A stretch of 64,000 nt of DNA, taken from NCBI RefSeq assembly GCF_035594125.1, contig NW_026973672.1, positions 287,501 through 351,500 on the forward strand, in the 5' to 3' direction. The notes under the pieces are model-generated. The model searched no databases. It was not told the origin of the DNA and was given only the letters and a program-made list of their open reading frames with translations. Shown piece by piece: positions 23,971 to 38,434 of the stretch (positions are counted from its first letter, which is position 1; each line of letters opens with the position of its first letter). The stretch comes from Scylla paramamosain. Lineage: Eukaryota > Arthropoda > Malacostraca > Decapoda > Portunidae. The position numbers and the translations under genes were made by a program.

Positions 23971-24150
23971 AGGGAGCTTTAAATGAAGCTTAGACAAATT
24001 TATGGATGTAGATTACATATTTAAATTAGGTAGGCATGTTTAGTACAGAGACTGCCACGTGTTAGGCTAGTCAGGTTAGGTTAGGTTAGGTTAGGTTAGG
24101 TCTTTTATATAGTTTCCCTTATTTTCTTTTGTTCTTACGTACCTCGATTA
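23971..24150 (+). mobile_element. LINE 3'-tail repeat containing a TTAGG run
   Basis: Reads AGGGAGCTTTAAATGAAGCT, GACAAATTTATGGATG and TAGGTAGGCATGTTTAGTAC, then GACTGCCACGTGTTAGGC. It ends in TTCCCTTATTTTCTTTTGTTCTTA-type sequence. The same order is seen at 33290-33425. The GGTTA array sits between the CACGTGT and CTTCCC landmarks. Confidence 0.55.
24073..24101. repeat. Short (TTAGG)n array, about 5.5 units
   Basis: AGG followed by five perfect TTAGG units. TTAGG is the usual arthropod telomere unit. Here it lies inside a LINE-tail repeat rather than in subtelomeric context. Confidence 0.9.
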
Positions 24151-24526
24151 CACCCGCTTGTTTTATCGTAATGGTGAACGCAGCTTTAACACACAAAACG
24201 AGTGAAACGTGTTAGTTATTCATGCCTTCAGCAACAGAGTATTCGTGTTTCTCAAAGAGTAGCGAGTCACGTGATGAGTACAAGGGTAATTTCGCATGCA
24301 AGACTCCCTCCCTCCATCCTCTCCGTGTGCTCTCAATGGTCGCTAATTGCTGGGCATCCCTAACAGTGCGTAGCAAAGAGAATTTCACGGCGTGTTTTAC
24401 TGCGTTTTAAATCAACTATCTCGTAATTGTAATGCTCCGAACCTTGAGCAGCGAATGTGCGTGTTGTTATTATTCTGTTCCTGCTTCCTGAGATCCCGCC
24501 CCGACCCCCGTATTGCTCCGTGGAAC
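24151..24526. other. Unassigned sequence
   Basis: No gene recognised. The plus-strand frame at 24222-24410 has no visible domain. Confidence 0.5.
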
Positions 24527-24835
24527 ATATTCTGAAACATTTCTGCCCCGACCCGCCCCGCATTGCTCCGTGGAACATATTCTGAAACATTTCTGCGCTG
24601 TATCTCCACTGCTTTGAAAAGACTCCAGGTGAAGTGGCACGGGTTTTTAATGATGTTTTTACGAATCTATTGAAAAATTGACAATATTTCAACATTATTA
24701 ACAGGGGAAACGCTCTTGAAAATCCGGCTAATCACCTCTGTGGCTTTTACAAACAGTCGTGGTGAAGTTACACGTGTTTGTGAGGGTGTTTTCACGATTC
24801 TAGTGAGAGATTAACATGATTTCTACATTTTTCAA
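24527..24835 (+). mobile_element. Foldback-family copy with duplicated end
   Basis: GGAACATATTCTGAAACATT occurs twice (about 24513 and 24572) as a local duplication of the left terminus including CGCATTGCTCCGT. It is followed by GAAGTGGCACGGGTTTTTAA, the central ATTAACAGGGGAAACGCTCT and CTAATCACCTCTGTGGC. A second run of the long arm follows to 24835 (GTGAAGTTACACGTGTTTGT). Confidence 0.75.
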
Positions 24836-25420
24836 CATCATGAAAAAATAGATAAAATAGAAATATAAAATTAGCAATTTCTGTTTATTCTTTCTTTCCC
24901 TATTTACTTAATCTTTATATTTTCGTCTTCACTGTACGTCTTCCTCTGATTCAATAAGGTGAAACAGAAGCTGGAATCCAAGTGTCAGGGGTCGGTGCCG
25001 GGCAAGAGTCCAGGTTATATATATGCATTGTATCCACTGCATATGCTGTTATTCCTTACAACTCCGCTTCAAGTTCATCTCTCCATTTCACTCACTGTCT
25101 TCACCTCCACCTCTCCATTTCACTCCCCGTCTACCTCCACCTCCCTATTTCACTACCTGTCTTCTTTATATCTCAATTTCACAACCTGTTTTCCTCCTCC
25201 ACCTCTCCCATATCATTCACTTCTGCACCTCCATCTCTAAATTTCACTCTGTCTTCACCTCAACCTCCTTCCTTCAATAGGCAAATCTTGTTTGTTATAT
25301 CAGACAACTACACACTCGTCAGAATTCAGTAAATCCCTCAAGGGCACAATGGTGGGTTTATATCATTCAGAATTTCGGTCCACCTCGCGTCATGACATAT
25401 ACGAGACAGTGCGTGTTAAT
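24836..25420. repeat. ~30 bp minisatellite (25078-25268) and flanks
   Basis: A unit like TCTCCATTTCACTCMCTGTC followed by TTCACCTCCACC recurs about six times from 25078 to 25268 with substitutions. Frames over it are repeat translations. Confidence 0.75.
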
Positions 25421-26240
25421 GGAAGCTGCTCAGAATTAAGTGGGTGTTTTTGTATTTAAGTGGCCATTGTCTTTATGGTTGTAGTGGCAGATTAACAGGA
25501 TTTCTACTTTATTAACGAGGAAGTACAAGCAAATTAAGCGCTAGAATACGTGAGCGTTTGTTTTACCTAAGTGGGCATTTTTATAACCTTAAATAGGAAT
25601 GTTTTTGCCCAAGTATGTATTTTCTACCTAAGTGGATATTTTTTCATGTAAGTGGGCAGCTAATTTCATCTAAGTGGGCATTTCTTAACTTAGATTAGGT
25701 ATTTTTAAACCTTTATAGCCCCTCCTACATAATAAATTAATAGATTGTTCTTTCATGGCCCCCTACCAAAAGGAAAAATAAATAAATAAATAAATAAAAA
25801 CTGAAAATTCAATGGCAGATACATCACAACCCAGGGCAGTGTCAGTGATCGGAGCATCGCATCCCGGAGCCGCCACCAACCAGCTTTTGATGTCAGTACG
25901 AGTCGCTTTTGTATATTAAAATAGCGAGGCTTTGCAGAGCGGCTCCATTAATGTTATATACAGGGTAATCGTACTGCACACACCGCTAATGCCGCTATTA
26001 CTGAGAGCCAAGGTGAGCCTGGAGCGGGGTGTAATTCTACTGTAGTACGTGCACGCCCCGCCCTCCCGCCCTGCCGTCGAGTCATTCAGGAGTTTTCTTG
26101 TATTTACCAAAGGGCAGCAGTTTGGCTCCTTCCGTGAGTCGTCAGCGTGTGTGAGTCAGGACAGTATATCGGGCGTACAATTTAGGTTTTAAAAGCATCC
26201 CATCATTGTGAATTACCTTAACTTGAAAGCTTGAGGATAT
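25421..26240. repeat. Decayed ~30 bp minisatellite, then unique sequence
   Basis: ACCTAAGTGGGCATTTTT recurs in variants from about 25438 to 25700, at least six times. (AAAT)n is at 25777-25800. 25830-26150 is GC-richer unique sequence with no recognisable exon. Confidence 0.65.
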
Positions 26241-26700
<460 letters not shown>

Positions 26701-27099
26701 CTCCCCCTCGTCTGGCTAAACACGGCCTCGCCAGCGACCTCTTCATTTCATGCCAGGTGATTAAAAATTTACACTTGGCCTCCTTTGTCTCTCAGCGCGA
26801 GGGACAAAAGCGTAGTATTAATAAGATATTTTAATCGATACACGCCTGCTGTGATCTTTTGTCCGTCACCCAGGCTCATATTCTTCACCACGGCGGCCGC
26901 TCATTACCTCTGTGTCAAATTCAAAGGCAGCAGAGATTATTCAGTCGGTTTTCAAGCGAATTTTTGCTTAACTATCACTGCAATCATGAAATCAGCATTG
27001 AAAACCTGTATCGCTTCCAATAGCGCCAGTTGAGAGTAGTCCAGGTAAGACACCAACATTTTGAGAATAAGGACCCTCATTTGTCACTAATAGTAGTAT
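26701..27099. other. Unassigned sequence
   Basis: No gene, array or mobile element recognised. Confidence 0.5.
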
Positions 27100-27245
27100 T
27101 TTTAAAACGCTTTGTTCTCCCACAAGGATTATTTTCAAAGGACACAGATATTATTCGTCCTGTTCTCGTGGAAGTGACCAATTTTTTTAGAATAAGCACC
27201 TCTTCAAAGTAGTGGAGGTGCAGCGCGGAAGTGTTTCAGAATACG
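27100..27245 (-). mobile_element. Foldback-family copy, internally deleted
   Basis: Starts AAAACGCTTTGTTCTCCCAC and ATTATTTTCAAAGGACACAG and ends GGAAGTGTTTCAGAATACGG. Both ends are present but the centre is shortened. Confidence 0.65.
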
Positions 27246-28002
27246 GTGGACAGTCTGGCTGCAGGAGTGGCGTAATTCAGCACGCGGTTATTGCATCAGG
27301 AGTGTGGCAGCTGACGGGACACACTGACCCTAACGAGACCTGCACTGGCTGGCTGACACTGCGCTATGATCCTTAACTGTAATTAATGGCGCGGCGTGTG
27401 TGAAGTGTGGCGTGGCACTGGGCAGGTACTGGTGTGAGATGAGGTGCGGCAAGATGCAGGTGTAAGATGGCGTGTGGTACTGGGATAAGCTGTGGTACTG
27501 GTTACTGGGGTGGTATACTGGTTTAACACTATTTTGGTTTGACACTATTTTGAGGTGCAGCGTGGCACTAATACCGTTTTCCAGTCTAAGTATTAAGGTA
27601 GAACCAAACTCAGCCCTGTTTATTCCCCTTAAAAATCCAGGATCGGTGCAGTACATTCCTTTCATGTCACAGCCTCGGCATCCCTTTTTTTCAAGCTGTC
27701 ACCTGCGACCCTCGAAGGACGCGTCAACATTCACTTATTCCTCCTCATTCCCAACTCCATTCCCTTCCTCATACCCTTTTCATCCCCCTTTCCTAGTCTT
27801 CCTTTTGCTCATACCCTCTCACTCTCTCCCTCATTCTCTTTTTCTCTCGCTACCTGGCAGCTGAAAATTCTCCATAAAAAGCCACAAACTTCAGTAAAAC
27901 GTGAAAAACAGAGCTCGTGTTTATTTGCTCTGTTTCCTTTGGCTGGCTGGCTTTGGTGGCCGCCTCGGTGAGGACAAAAGACTTGTATTCAGAGAGGCTT
28001 TG
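27246..28002. other. GGTACTGG minisatellite and pyrimidine-rich flank
   Basis: 27420-27545 repeats TGGTACTGG/GGTGTGAGATG-like phrases and ACACTATTTTG. 27690-27850 is pyrimidine-rich. No gene seen. Confidence 0.55.
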
Positions 28003-28135
28003 CTCTCTCACCACTATTTTCAAATGCCACTAAGATGATCAACTGGGTTCTCATGAGTGTTTCTCCTATTAACAATGTAGAAATCTTGTTAATATGTCAG
28101 TAGAACCACAAAAACACCCTTAAAACCCGTGTCAC
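28003..28135 (-). mobile_element. Foldback-family copy, one arm and centre
   Basis: Reads TTTGCTCTCTCACCACTATT, TTTCTCCTATTAACAATGTA, GAAATCTTGTTAATATGTCA and ACACCCTTAAAACCCGTGTC, that is the long arm and centre in reverse orientation. The terminal TTTCAGAATATGG is missing. Confidence 0.7.
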
Positions 28136-28618
28136 AGTATCATCCCATCACCCATATATTTCACTATTTATTCCTTCCTATCACTCCTTACTCTTTAAAC
28201 TTCGCCCCCTCCCCCCGCCTTCCGTTCTACCTTCCTGCCCCAACACATCCTGTCACACATAGCCTTCCCTCCTCCTCTCCTCATCCTCTTCTTATCCTCC
28301 TTAATCCTGCGTCTCTTCTTCCCTCCTATCCCTATTACTTTTTCACCCTCTCCTCCATTCCTTATCCCATCTTCTCCCTTCTCGCGTCCTCTCCCTTAAC
28401 CTAATTCCCCCTCTTCCTCTTTCTCCGTCCCAAACTGATCGCGTAACGAATACAAAAGCGCAAAGGATGAAAAAGATACAGTTTCCTTCTGGCTTTATCA
28501 ATCAGGCTTTTTCTCCGTGTCTCCTCTCTGGCTCTCACTCTCCCGTTCGTTCGCTGTCTCGCTTGCTCGCCATCTCTCTCGCTCGTTCCCTTTCTCTCTC
28601 TCGTTCGCTCTTGTTCGC

Positions 28619-28675
<57 letters not shown>

Positions 28676-28870
28676 CCCCACTACCATCACCACCACCACC
28701 ACCATCCTCCCCGTGTGCCTGCCTGGAGCCTCTATCGCTATATTGCATCACGAAGGAGGTGTGTGGAGTAAGAAGAGGCTGTGTCACCGGCGATTGATGT
28801 ACCGAACATTAATAAAGGCGAGGCAGGACCAGACTGATTTGGCTGCGAGATGGATCGTGGCTGCTTGAAC
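28136..28870. repeat. Pyrimidine-rich stretch and (CT)n
   Basis: 28140-28430 is C/T-rich. (CT)n occupies 28622-28671 after a CTCGCT-type run. CACCACCACCAT follows. Ser/Leu frames are repeat translation. Confidence 0.85.
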
Positions 28871-29455
28871 AAGAAGACGAGTAGAAGCCACGAGGCAGGA
28901 AAGGACGGGAGGTGGGGGGAGGAGGGGAAGGAGAGAGACGGGAGGGATAGGAATGGACTGAATGAAGGGAATGGAGCAGGGAAGAGAGAGGCAGAATAAT
29001 GAAGGAAGAAAGGATGCAGGAGAAGGAAGGAGTGAAGGAAAGGGAGAAAAGAGGAGGGAGATGGGATGAGAATGGAAGAAGAGAAAGGAGATAGGATGAA
29101 CAGTGAAAGAGAAGAGAGGGAAAGACAGGGAGGAGGAAGAGGAGAAGGAAGAAGAGGGAAATTTAAGGAAAGACAGAGGACCAAGCAGAGAGGAAATAAA
29201 TTGAAACAGGCAAGGAATAGCAGGATGAGGAGTAGGAGGAGGAAGAAGAGAAGGAAGAAGAGGAAGAATTAAGGAAAGAGAGAGGAAGAAGCAGAGAGTG
29301 ATGGATAAGGGAAGAGATGAGAGCAATAGACAGGGATACGTGAGGAGGAGGAGGAGGAGGAGGAGGAGGAGGAGGAGGATGAGGAGGAGGAGGAGGAGGA
29401 GGAGGAGGAGGAGGAGGAGGAGGAGGAGGAGGAAGAGGAGGCAGATGAAAGATGA
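28871..29455. repeat. Purine-rich minisatellite and (GGA)n
   Basis: AGGAAGAAGAGRGAAA, GAAAGACAGAGGA and similar phrases recur from 29040 to 29300, including a near duplication of ATTTAAGGAAAGACAGAGGA and AATTAAGGAAAGAGAGAGGA about 105 bases apart. (GGA)n spans 29343-29432. Confidence 0.85.
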
Positions 29456-29857
29456 ACAGGTGAGTAATGAAGGGCATGAATAGTTGAGTGAAATATGAGC
29501 TGCCTTGAGCTATACTCGTACATCTGTGTCTTGTGAGCGATCGCACCAAACACTTACTAAGGCTGCGCGGGTGGTGGTGCTTGTGTCCGTCCGTCTGTCT
29601 CTCTGTTTAGCTGTCTGTCTTTCTGTTCGTCTATTAATCTACATTATCTTTCTATCTATTTACCAATCTATCTATGTCTGTTTGTCTTTATATGTTAATT
29701 AATCTATCTATCTACCTACTTAGCTGTCTGTCCGTCTATTTGTATGTCTCTATCAATCTATCTATCTTATTTATTTGTCTGTACGTCTATCTATCTGTCT
29801 GTCTATCTATTTGTGTCTCTCTGTTTATCTGTCTATCTATCTATCTATCTATCTATT

Positions 29858-29932
<75 letters not shown>

Positions 29933-29955
29933 GAGAGAGAGAGAGAGGGTACTAA
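29456..29955. repeat. (GTCT)/(ATCT)n and (GA)n
   Basis: GTCT/ATCT tetranucleotide variants 29585-29856 pass directly into (GA)n 29857-29948 with few interruptions. Confidence 0.93.
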
Positions 29956-30100
29956 ATTACTTCAACACGGGCAAGCCAAGAAGCCTGCAATATTTAACCT
30001 TCATTCACTATACGCAGTAGAGAGCAAAGAAAAAAATTGCCTTTCAGAAATTCAGAAATAAGTTTTGCTTCATGAATATTACCTATTTTTAGGACGTGCT

Positions 30101-30169
<69 letters not shown>

Positions 30170-30210
30170 CTCAGGGTCCATTTCCTGTGTAAAGCGTTCC
30201 TACCTACACA

Positions 30211-30254
<44 letters not shown>

Positions 30255-30260
30255 GCTTTT
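29956..30260. repeat. Two (AC)n arrays
   Basis: (AC)n at 30102-30166 and 30211-30253, separated by 44 unique bases. Confidence 0.95.
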
Positions 30261-30936
30261 TCCCCCCGTCACTAAATAGCAGACTGCCTTCATTCAGCTG
30301 ACAAAACTGTCTTCGCCCGGTATAAAAGTCGCTCTTAACACCGTAATACGCGAGATTCTTTGCTCTGCTTACATTAAAGCGACACAGCCACCACCCAATA
30401 GCGCCCATCTGCCGCCATTTCACTTGGACTGGCATTTCTTTCCACTCTATATATCAAACACTCGGAGGGGAGGGACAGTGGCTGGGAGTGGCAGGGGTAG
30501 TGGCTGAGAGAACGGGCGAAAATCCCTTGATTATGGCTGGAAATTTTTGCCCTTTAATATTCCCGGCGGTGGATGTCAGTGCGTATAGTGGCGATTAATT
30601 AGTCACCGCCACGGCTACCACCACCACCACCACCACACCACCACCACTAGGGGCACTAGGGAGGGTCTCTTTCTTTTTGTTTGCTTTATCTTCTTTACGT
30701 AGCGAGATGCAGATACGGGAGCAATGGTGGATGGGTGGATGCATGGGGTGGGTGGGGTGGGTAAGTAGACTGGTAGGTGGTTACATAAATAGATAGAGTG
30801 ATTGATCGACTGAATGAGATAAAAAGATAAATAGGTAGATAGATAGATAGATAAATAGAAAGATAGATAGATAGATAGATAGAATGACTGATTGATAAAC
30901 AGATATAAAGTGGGATAGATGGATAGATAGATAGAT

Positions 30937-30980
<44 letters not shown>

Positions 30981-31110
30981 CAGACAGATAAACAGATTAA
31001 TCAAGAAACAGAAAGCGACAGACACACAAATATTATCTCCATATACAGAACGAAACAGACTGTTACTACCACCACTACTACCACTACTACTACTACTACT
31101 ACCACTGCTG
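30261..31110. repeat. Unique segment then (TAGA)n and (ACT)n
   Basis: 30261-30610 is unique and GC-moderate with no exon recognised. CCACCA array 30617-30650, GGTGGGTGGATG phrases 30727-30780, (TAGA)n variants 30830-30985, (ACT)n 31066-31104. Confidence 0.85.
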
Positions 31111-32400
31111 TCTCTATGGCTATCTACGACCGTCACCTTTTGCACCCCCTCAAAAAAGGTAATTTCCCCTGCCTGTTAACCCTCTGACCTGCTAGTTTCC
31201 TTCCACATTCCCAAGTTTCCCTTCTATTCCCCTCGATTTCCCAGCGTCACTTGAACCACTGAGGAACTTTGCTATCCTGCTCGTCCTCTTTCCTTTCCTT
31301 CACTTCTTCACCGTTAAGGCGCCTTCACGTATCTTTTTTTTTTCCTTCCTTTTTCTGTTTCCCTTTCAGTTCGTCTTCATTCTCGTCTTTTTCCCTCTTA
31401 TTCCTTTTCGTCTTTCCCTTATTTCTTCTCCGCTTTTTCGCTTATCTTCCTCTGTCTTTCCTTTTCCTAATCTTTATGTGCTTGGTGATCAATCTTGCCC
31501 TTCCCTTTTCCTTGTTTTCTTCAATAATATCCTTCCGTCATTTTCCTTTTTCTTAATTTCTCTAAGTATTTTGTATTTTACATTGCTGTCCATTCTTTTC
31601 TTTCTCTTTTTCTTTTTTCTTCTATTATTTTCTCTTTATTCCTTCTTTCTTCTACACTTCTATCCTTTCCTTCTTTCCTCTCCTTCTCTCCTTCCTTTCT
31701 TTTCCTTCGTTTCTCTGCCAGCAAGGCGTATTTTCCAGTTTTCCTTCCTTTTCATATTTTATTCGTTCAATCTCAGTTCCATTCCTCCATTTCTCGTCTT
31801 TTCTTTCATCTTTTTCTGTGTTCGATTTTTGATTCTCATTTCTGGTTCGCTTTCTCTTCGTTTCTCTTCTCTTTATCATTATTTGTCTTTCCCTTCTTTT
31901 ACTTTCTACATCTCTTTTACTTCCTTCACTTCATTGTTTGTTTCTCTTTTCCTGCTTTTCTGTCTTTGATATTTCACATTGCCAGTTATGCATCATTTCC
32001 TTTCTCTTGTCTTTTTATTGTGTTTTTCTTTTTTTTCTTTTGTTTTCTTATTCCTTCCACATTCCTTCCGTCTCTCTCTCTGTTTCTCCTTTAACTTTTT
32101 TTTTTCCTGCCTTCCTTTTCTGCTTTTCTCTCCTTGACATTTCACACTGTCAGTTACTTCTCGTTTTCTTCTCCCTTCCCTTCTCTGTTTTCTTTATTTT
32201 TTCTTTCATTTCTTATTCCTTCTTCATCCCTTTCATTTCCCTCCATCTCCCCTTTTTCTTTCTTTTATTTTTGTCTTACTTTTTGTTCTTTTTTTTTCAT
32301 TCATTTCTAACTCTTCTGTTTCTTTTCTCTCTCCCTTCCTTCCTTTGTTTTCCTTTCCTTTCCTTTTGTCTTCTTTATATTTTCTTTCGTCTTTGTCTCT
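31111..32400. repeat. 1.2 kb pyrimidine-rich tract with ~170 bp duplication
   Basis: The plus strand is almost entirely T and C. TTTCCTGCTTTTCTGTCTTT at about 31949 recurs as TTTTCTGCTTTTCTCTCCTT at about 32117, with TTTCACATTGCCAGTTA matching TTTCACACTGTCAGTTA. This is a ~168 bp tandem duplication. The Phe/Ser/Leu frames are not genes. Confidence 0.75.
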
Positions 32401-33289
32401 ATGTTTTCGGCTTTACTCGTGCACACAGTAATGGAGAACATGGAAGACGAGGAGGAGGAGGAGGAGGAGGAGGAGGAGGAGGAGGAGGAGGAGGAGGAGG
32501 CTTATTCTCACTTATTCTTTCCTATCCACAGCCAATCTCACTGTATTAATCTCTCAACTCAATCTTACTTTCCATTAAACTCATTCACGCTTACCCTCAC
32601 TCTCTCACTCACTCAAATTTAGCTTAATTCAACTCACACGCTCATGATATTGCGGATCCTTTGTTTTAAAACGCGGATTCGAATAGTAATGCGGATATCC
32701 GATATATCACTAACACAAACACACACACACACACACATAACCGTTCATTTCCCACCCAGCGCAGTACACATTAACGCACCTTTACATAATAATGCATTCC
32801 TACGTCACACAACATACTATTCACAACAGTAACTAATAAGCTCTCGACTCCCAGGAATACTGTCAACAATTTGCTTTCTCCTTCATTAACAAAATGCTAT
32901 GGTGTAAGTTTATCCTACAATTTTCATCGACATCACTGACACGAAAAGGAATGGTCAGGTAAAATCATCTAAGCTTTCCCGCATGAGGTAATAAATGTCA
33001 CAGTCATTAGCATTTCAAAGGTTAAGCGCAAGGGTTTTAAATATTCATTGTTTGGTGACCCTCTGGTATCAATTAACAGTACATTTCTGAGGTTCTTCGA
33101 TGACATTTGTTAGTCAGTGTATGTACATCATTTTGTATATATATATATATATTTTTTTTTTCATCTACTGTATAGGAAAGAAATACTTATTCATTTACTT
33201 CTGTTATATGAGTAAGCCGAAGGCAAAAATATTAGGCATTATAAGGACATAATTTCTAACATGCACCTTTCTACCATCTAACGTCCCAG
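32401..33289. other. (GGA)n and unassigned AT-rich sequence
   Basis: (GGA)n 32450-32500, (AC)n 32717-32737 and (AT)n 33137-33151. No gene recognised. Confidence 0.7.
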
Positions 33290-33425
33290 ACACAAATGCA
33301 TGGACGGTGATGATGAGTGGAAATAAGTGGGAGGGTATCGTACAAATATCGCCACGTGTAAGCCTGATGGTTTCTTGCAGCTTCCTTTACGTACGTTCTT
33401 ATGTCCTTAGGTTCTTAATTCTACC
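33290..33425 (+). mobile_element. LINE 3'-tail repeat
   Basis: CACAAATGCATGGACGGTGA, GTGGAAATAAGTGGGAGG, GCCACGTGTAAGCCTGATGG, TTTCTTGCAGCTTCCTTTAC and GTTCTTATGTCCTTAGG form the recurring decapod tail seen in degraded form at 23181 and 23971. The coding part is absent. Confidence 0.6.
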
Positions 33426-34439
<1,014 letters not shown>

Positions 34440-34440
<1 letters not shown>

Positions 34441-35720
34441 ATAACTGCACCTTTCCTTGCTCGTAAACACTTGATGATGCTGAGTGTTGGAGAGTATGAG
34501 ATCAGGTACCTTTAATTAGTGGGATCTGTCTGCGTATCAGTTTCACGCGAGAGATTATATTTTTTTTTTTTATTCGCTGTTTATCTCAATGTGTAACTCT
34601 ACGTCTTGTCATCTGACTGACACTTTTAGGATTTGACATTTTTAATAGGACTTTTTTCCACCAGTTTCCGTTGTCCTTGGCCAAAAAAGTATTTACATTA
34701 AAAAAAAAAAAAAAATAGTAAAAAAAATCGTGAGGACGTGAATGATATTTAGCTTTACCGAACACGAAATCACACAACAAAATACAAACCACTGTACACA
34801 TAAATCTGGAGCTAAAAGTTCATTATTGGCTAAGCATCTCACTTTGTAGCTGCGCGTGTCCGTCCCGGCAAGCAGCGATATTGAACGTTACAAAGCATGA
34901 AATCAAAGGCCCTTAATTGCTGAGATCCATCTAGGTATTCATTACACGTCACGACTCAAGGTTCATGGCTCCAAATTTCTTTCTTCATAACTGCATTTTT
35001 TCTTCCATGTAAACACCTTATAATACTGAGCGGCGTAGAGTATGAATTCAAATACTCTCTATTGAAATGCATCTGTGTATTTATTCCACGTTAGGGACTA
35101 TAAAACTGACTATAAAATATCAAACGAGACCCATTTACTTAATAAACACCCCCATCTACGTATTAATTAAACTTTACAAATATGAACTATTAATACCTCC
35201 TTCCTCACTTCACAGCTCCGCGTGTTCTTCCTGGTAAACAAGTCGTTATAAAGAACGAAAGAAAACCCCGTCAATTAACAGAATCCATCCACGTATTAAT
35301 TTAAGAATTATCACGCAAAATAAAGCAAATACACTTATTAATTTCACGTTACTAAGTTAAAGTATCAGCATTCTCTTATTTTGTACTAGTTCCGTGCGTT
35401 ATTCCTCGTAAACCAGACTCTTTATAATCAAGCAAGCTCCATTCAACTAATAAATACCTATCTTCGTATTAACTTCACGTTACTACGTTAAACTATCAAC
35501 ATTCTCTCATTTCAAACTAGTTTCGTGCGTTATTCCTCGTAAATAAGACTCGTTACAAAGAATGAAAGAAGATCCGCTCATTTAACCTAATCCATCCACT
35601 TATTAATGTCACGTCAAGGTCTCAAGGTCTGCTACTATCCTCTCCAGCGTACCGGCAAACATTCCTCCTCGTACACAGCACCCGGGCATTGGTGAGTGCT
35701 GTAAAAGTCCTTCTGAAACT
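34440..35720 (+). repeat. Decayed tandem repeat, 130-180 bp unit, six or more copies
   Basis: A unit beginning CGTGCGTTATTCCTCGTAAA and followed by GACTCGTTATAAAGAACGAA, then ATCCATCTACGTATTAATTT, then CACGTTACTA. Clear starts lie at about 35220, 35397 and 35527. More diverged ones lie near 34457, 34860, 35010 and 35654. No coding content. Confidence 0.8.
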
Positions 35721-36960
35721 ACCGGCACATTTTATTACTCTCATTTCACGCGCGGCTGACAAGGGGACTTTCATTCCTCGTGTGTGAAGAACTCTTAGTG
35801 TGAGAAGTGACAGGGAATAACTGGCAGGGCTGATGAGAAAAGAGAGAAATTATTACTTAAGGGGAGCAGTGTTCATTTTTTTCTTTCTTGTAGGTGTTTA
35901 TAGATTTCATACACTCCGTTTAGCGCAATAGATTCTAGGGTAGACATTGGGAAATCTGTTCTTTTTACCCCCTTCTTCCTTGTAGATGTTTATAGTCATG
36001 CATTGCTCTTAGTGGTGTGAAAAGGTTTGAAGACACTGCCTGCGATTCAAGTAAAGTGACACGCACGTTATATTGAATTCCAGTGACCTTTATAGCAGCA
36101 GGCCTTTCTGACAGCCGCGCCCATGTATTCTCACTCACCTTTGCGTAATTAATAGAGAGGTGTCGGTTTGGTTTTACGGTCGGTGGCATTTCGTTGGGTT
36201 TAAGGCACAAACACGTAATGTCACTGTTATTGACATTCCTAAATTTACAGATATTTGTGGCTACTGACTGTTGAACTTTATTTACTTTGTACCACCAAGG
36301 TAAAAGTACTTTGCTTCCCCTGTGATATTTTCTTGTTCTTTACCTCTTCTTCTTTTGCCATTTCCTAAATACCAGAAATTGACGTCTAGTTAAAGTCTTC
36401 AGTTATTTATGTCAGCTGTTTACTTCCACCTCTTTTCTCCTTTTATCTTATTTTTTTGTAACTACATTATAAATCTTTTTCCCTTTAGATAAGCTTGTTT
36501 CTCGCTTTTTCTTGCTTCACTTTTTTGTAACTGGTTGAAAAAGTACCGGTCTTTAGTTATTCCCGTCTATTGTAGATCTAATTTCTTCCCCATTCTTTGC
36601 ATCTCTACCCTCTTTCCTTCAGTTACGTCTGTCAATCACGTCTTCTTTTGTTGCTCCACTTCTTTGCATCTCCTTCAAAGTGTATCTCTCCTTCATTTAT
36701 TTCTCCTCATTGCATTTTTTTTTTTTTTTTTGGCTTCTCTTATTCTTTGCACTTTAAGTCCAGCTCTCCTCCATCTACTCCTGTCAATTACATCTTTTTC
36801 TCTCATTCTTTACACCGCTATCAAAGGTCGTCTCTTTTCCAGTTATTTCAATCAATTCTATCTTTTCTCTTTCTCTTATTCTTTGTAACTCATCTTCAAG
36901 TCCATCTCTCCTTCATTTCACCAGGTCAATTACTTTTTTGTCTCATTCTTTGCACCTATC
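35721..36960. other. Unassigned sequence, pyrimidine-rich toward the end
   Basis: A phrase (TTTCTTGTAGGTGTTTATAG) at about 35882 recurs as CTTCCTTGTAGATGTTTATAG at about 35975. 36310-36960 is pyrimidine-rich with repeated CTTTGCA..TC...TCAATTA phrases. A donor-like AAAG/GTGAGT occurs on the minus strand at about 36140. I do not call a gene. Confidence 0.5.
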
Positions 36961-37680
<720 letters not shown>

Positions 37681-38351
37681 ATTAGAACGAAAGAAAGAAC
37701 ACAAGAAAATAAGGGGAAGCTACAAGAAGCCATCAAGCCTACACGTGGCAGTCCCTGTATGAAGCAAACCAATCTTTTTAAGCCTATCATCCCCAAAGTA
37801 ATAAAGATTGAAGGTTAGAAAGCATTTAAAGTAACACTGACACGCCGCACCATTGATATTGGATGTATTAGCCAGGTTATGTAACGTCAGAATAGATAAC
37901 AAAAGACTCAGAGTTGATAATTACGAAGTCTAACAATAATACACCGCATTTTTAATAGTGGAGTTACTAGTTACTATATCTGGTTAGATCAAGTCAAGAC
38001 AACCGAAGACTGAGGGTTAAGAAGTGGTAAGCCTAACTCTGACAGTTCCGCAGCTTTAACCTTGAGCTATTGGGCGGCGGGTGAGACAGGCTTGGTGATG
38101 TATTAAGCGGCGCAGCGAGCGATGATCTCCTTTACGAGGGAATAAAACCATCAGGCGGGACGTTTAGTGAAAACCTTCATTCCGTAAACAGTAACTCGGC
38201 GGCTGGCTGTCGGATCAGGGCGGAGAAGTTAACCTCTCGCTGTATAACTGTTGTGTTGGGGCTTCGCAGGGATGTGTTAAGATGTACTGGATATATTTAG
38301 CGTATCTCTGTAATGAATATGTTTAGAGCATTCCTGTAGTAGTAGTAGTAA

Positions 38352-38434
<83 letters not shown>

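Noticed and set aside
24073..24101. Interstitial telomere or chromosome-fusion scar
   Set aside because: Only about 5.5 units, and these lie inside a LINE-tail repeat. Local expansion explains it better.
36061..36205. Minus-strand start exon ending AAAG/GTGAGT near 36140
   Set aside because: The 17-codon peptide has no recognisable feature and there is no partner exon. Not enough to call.
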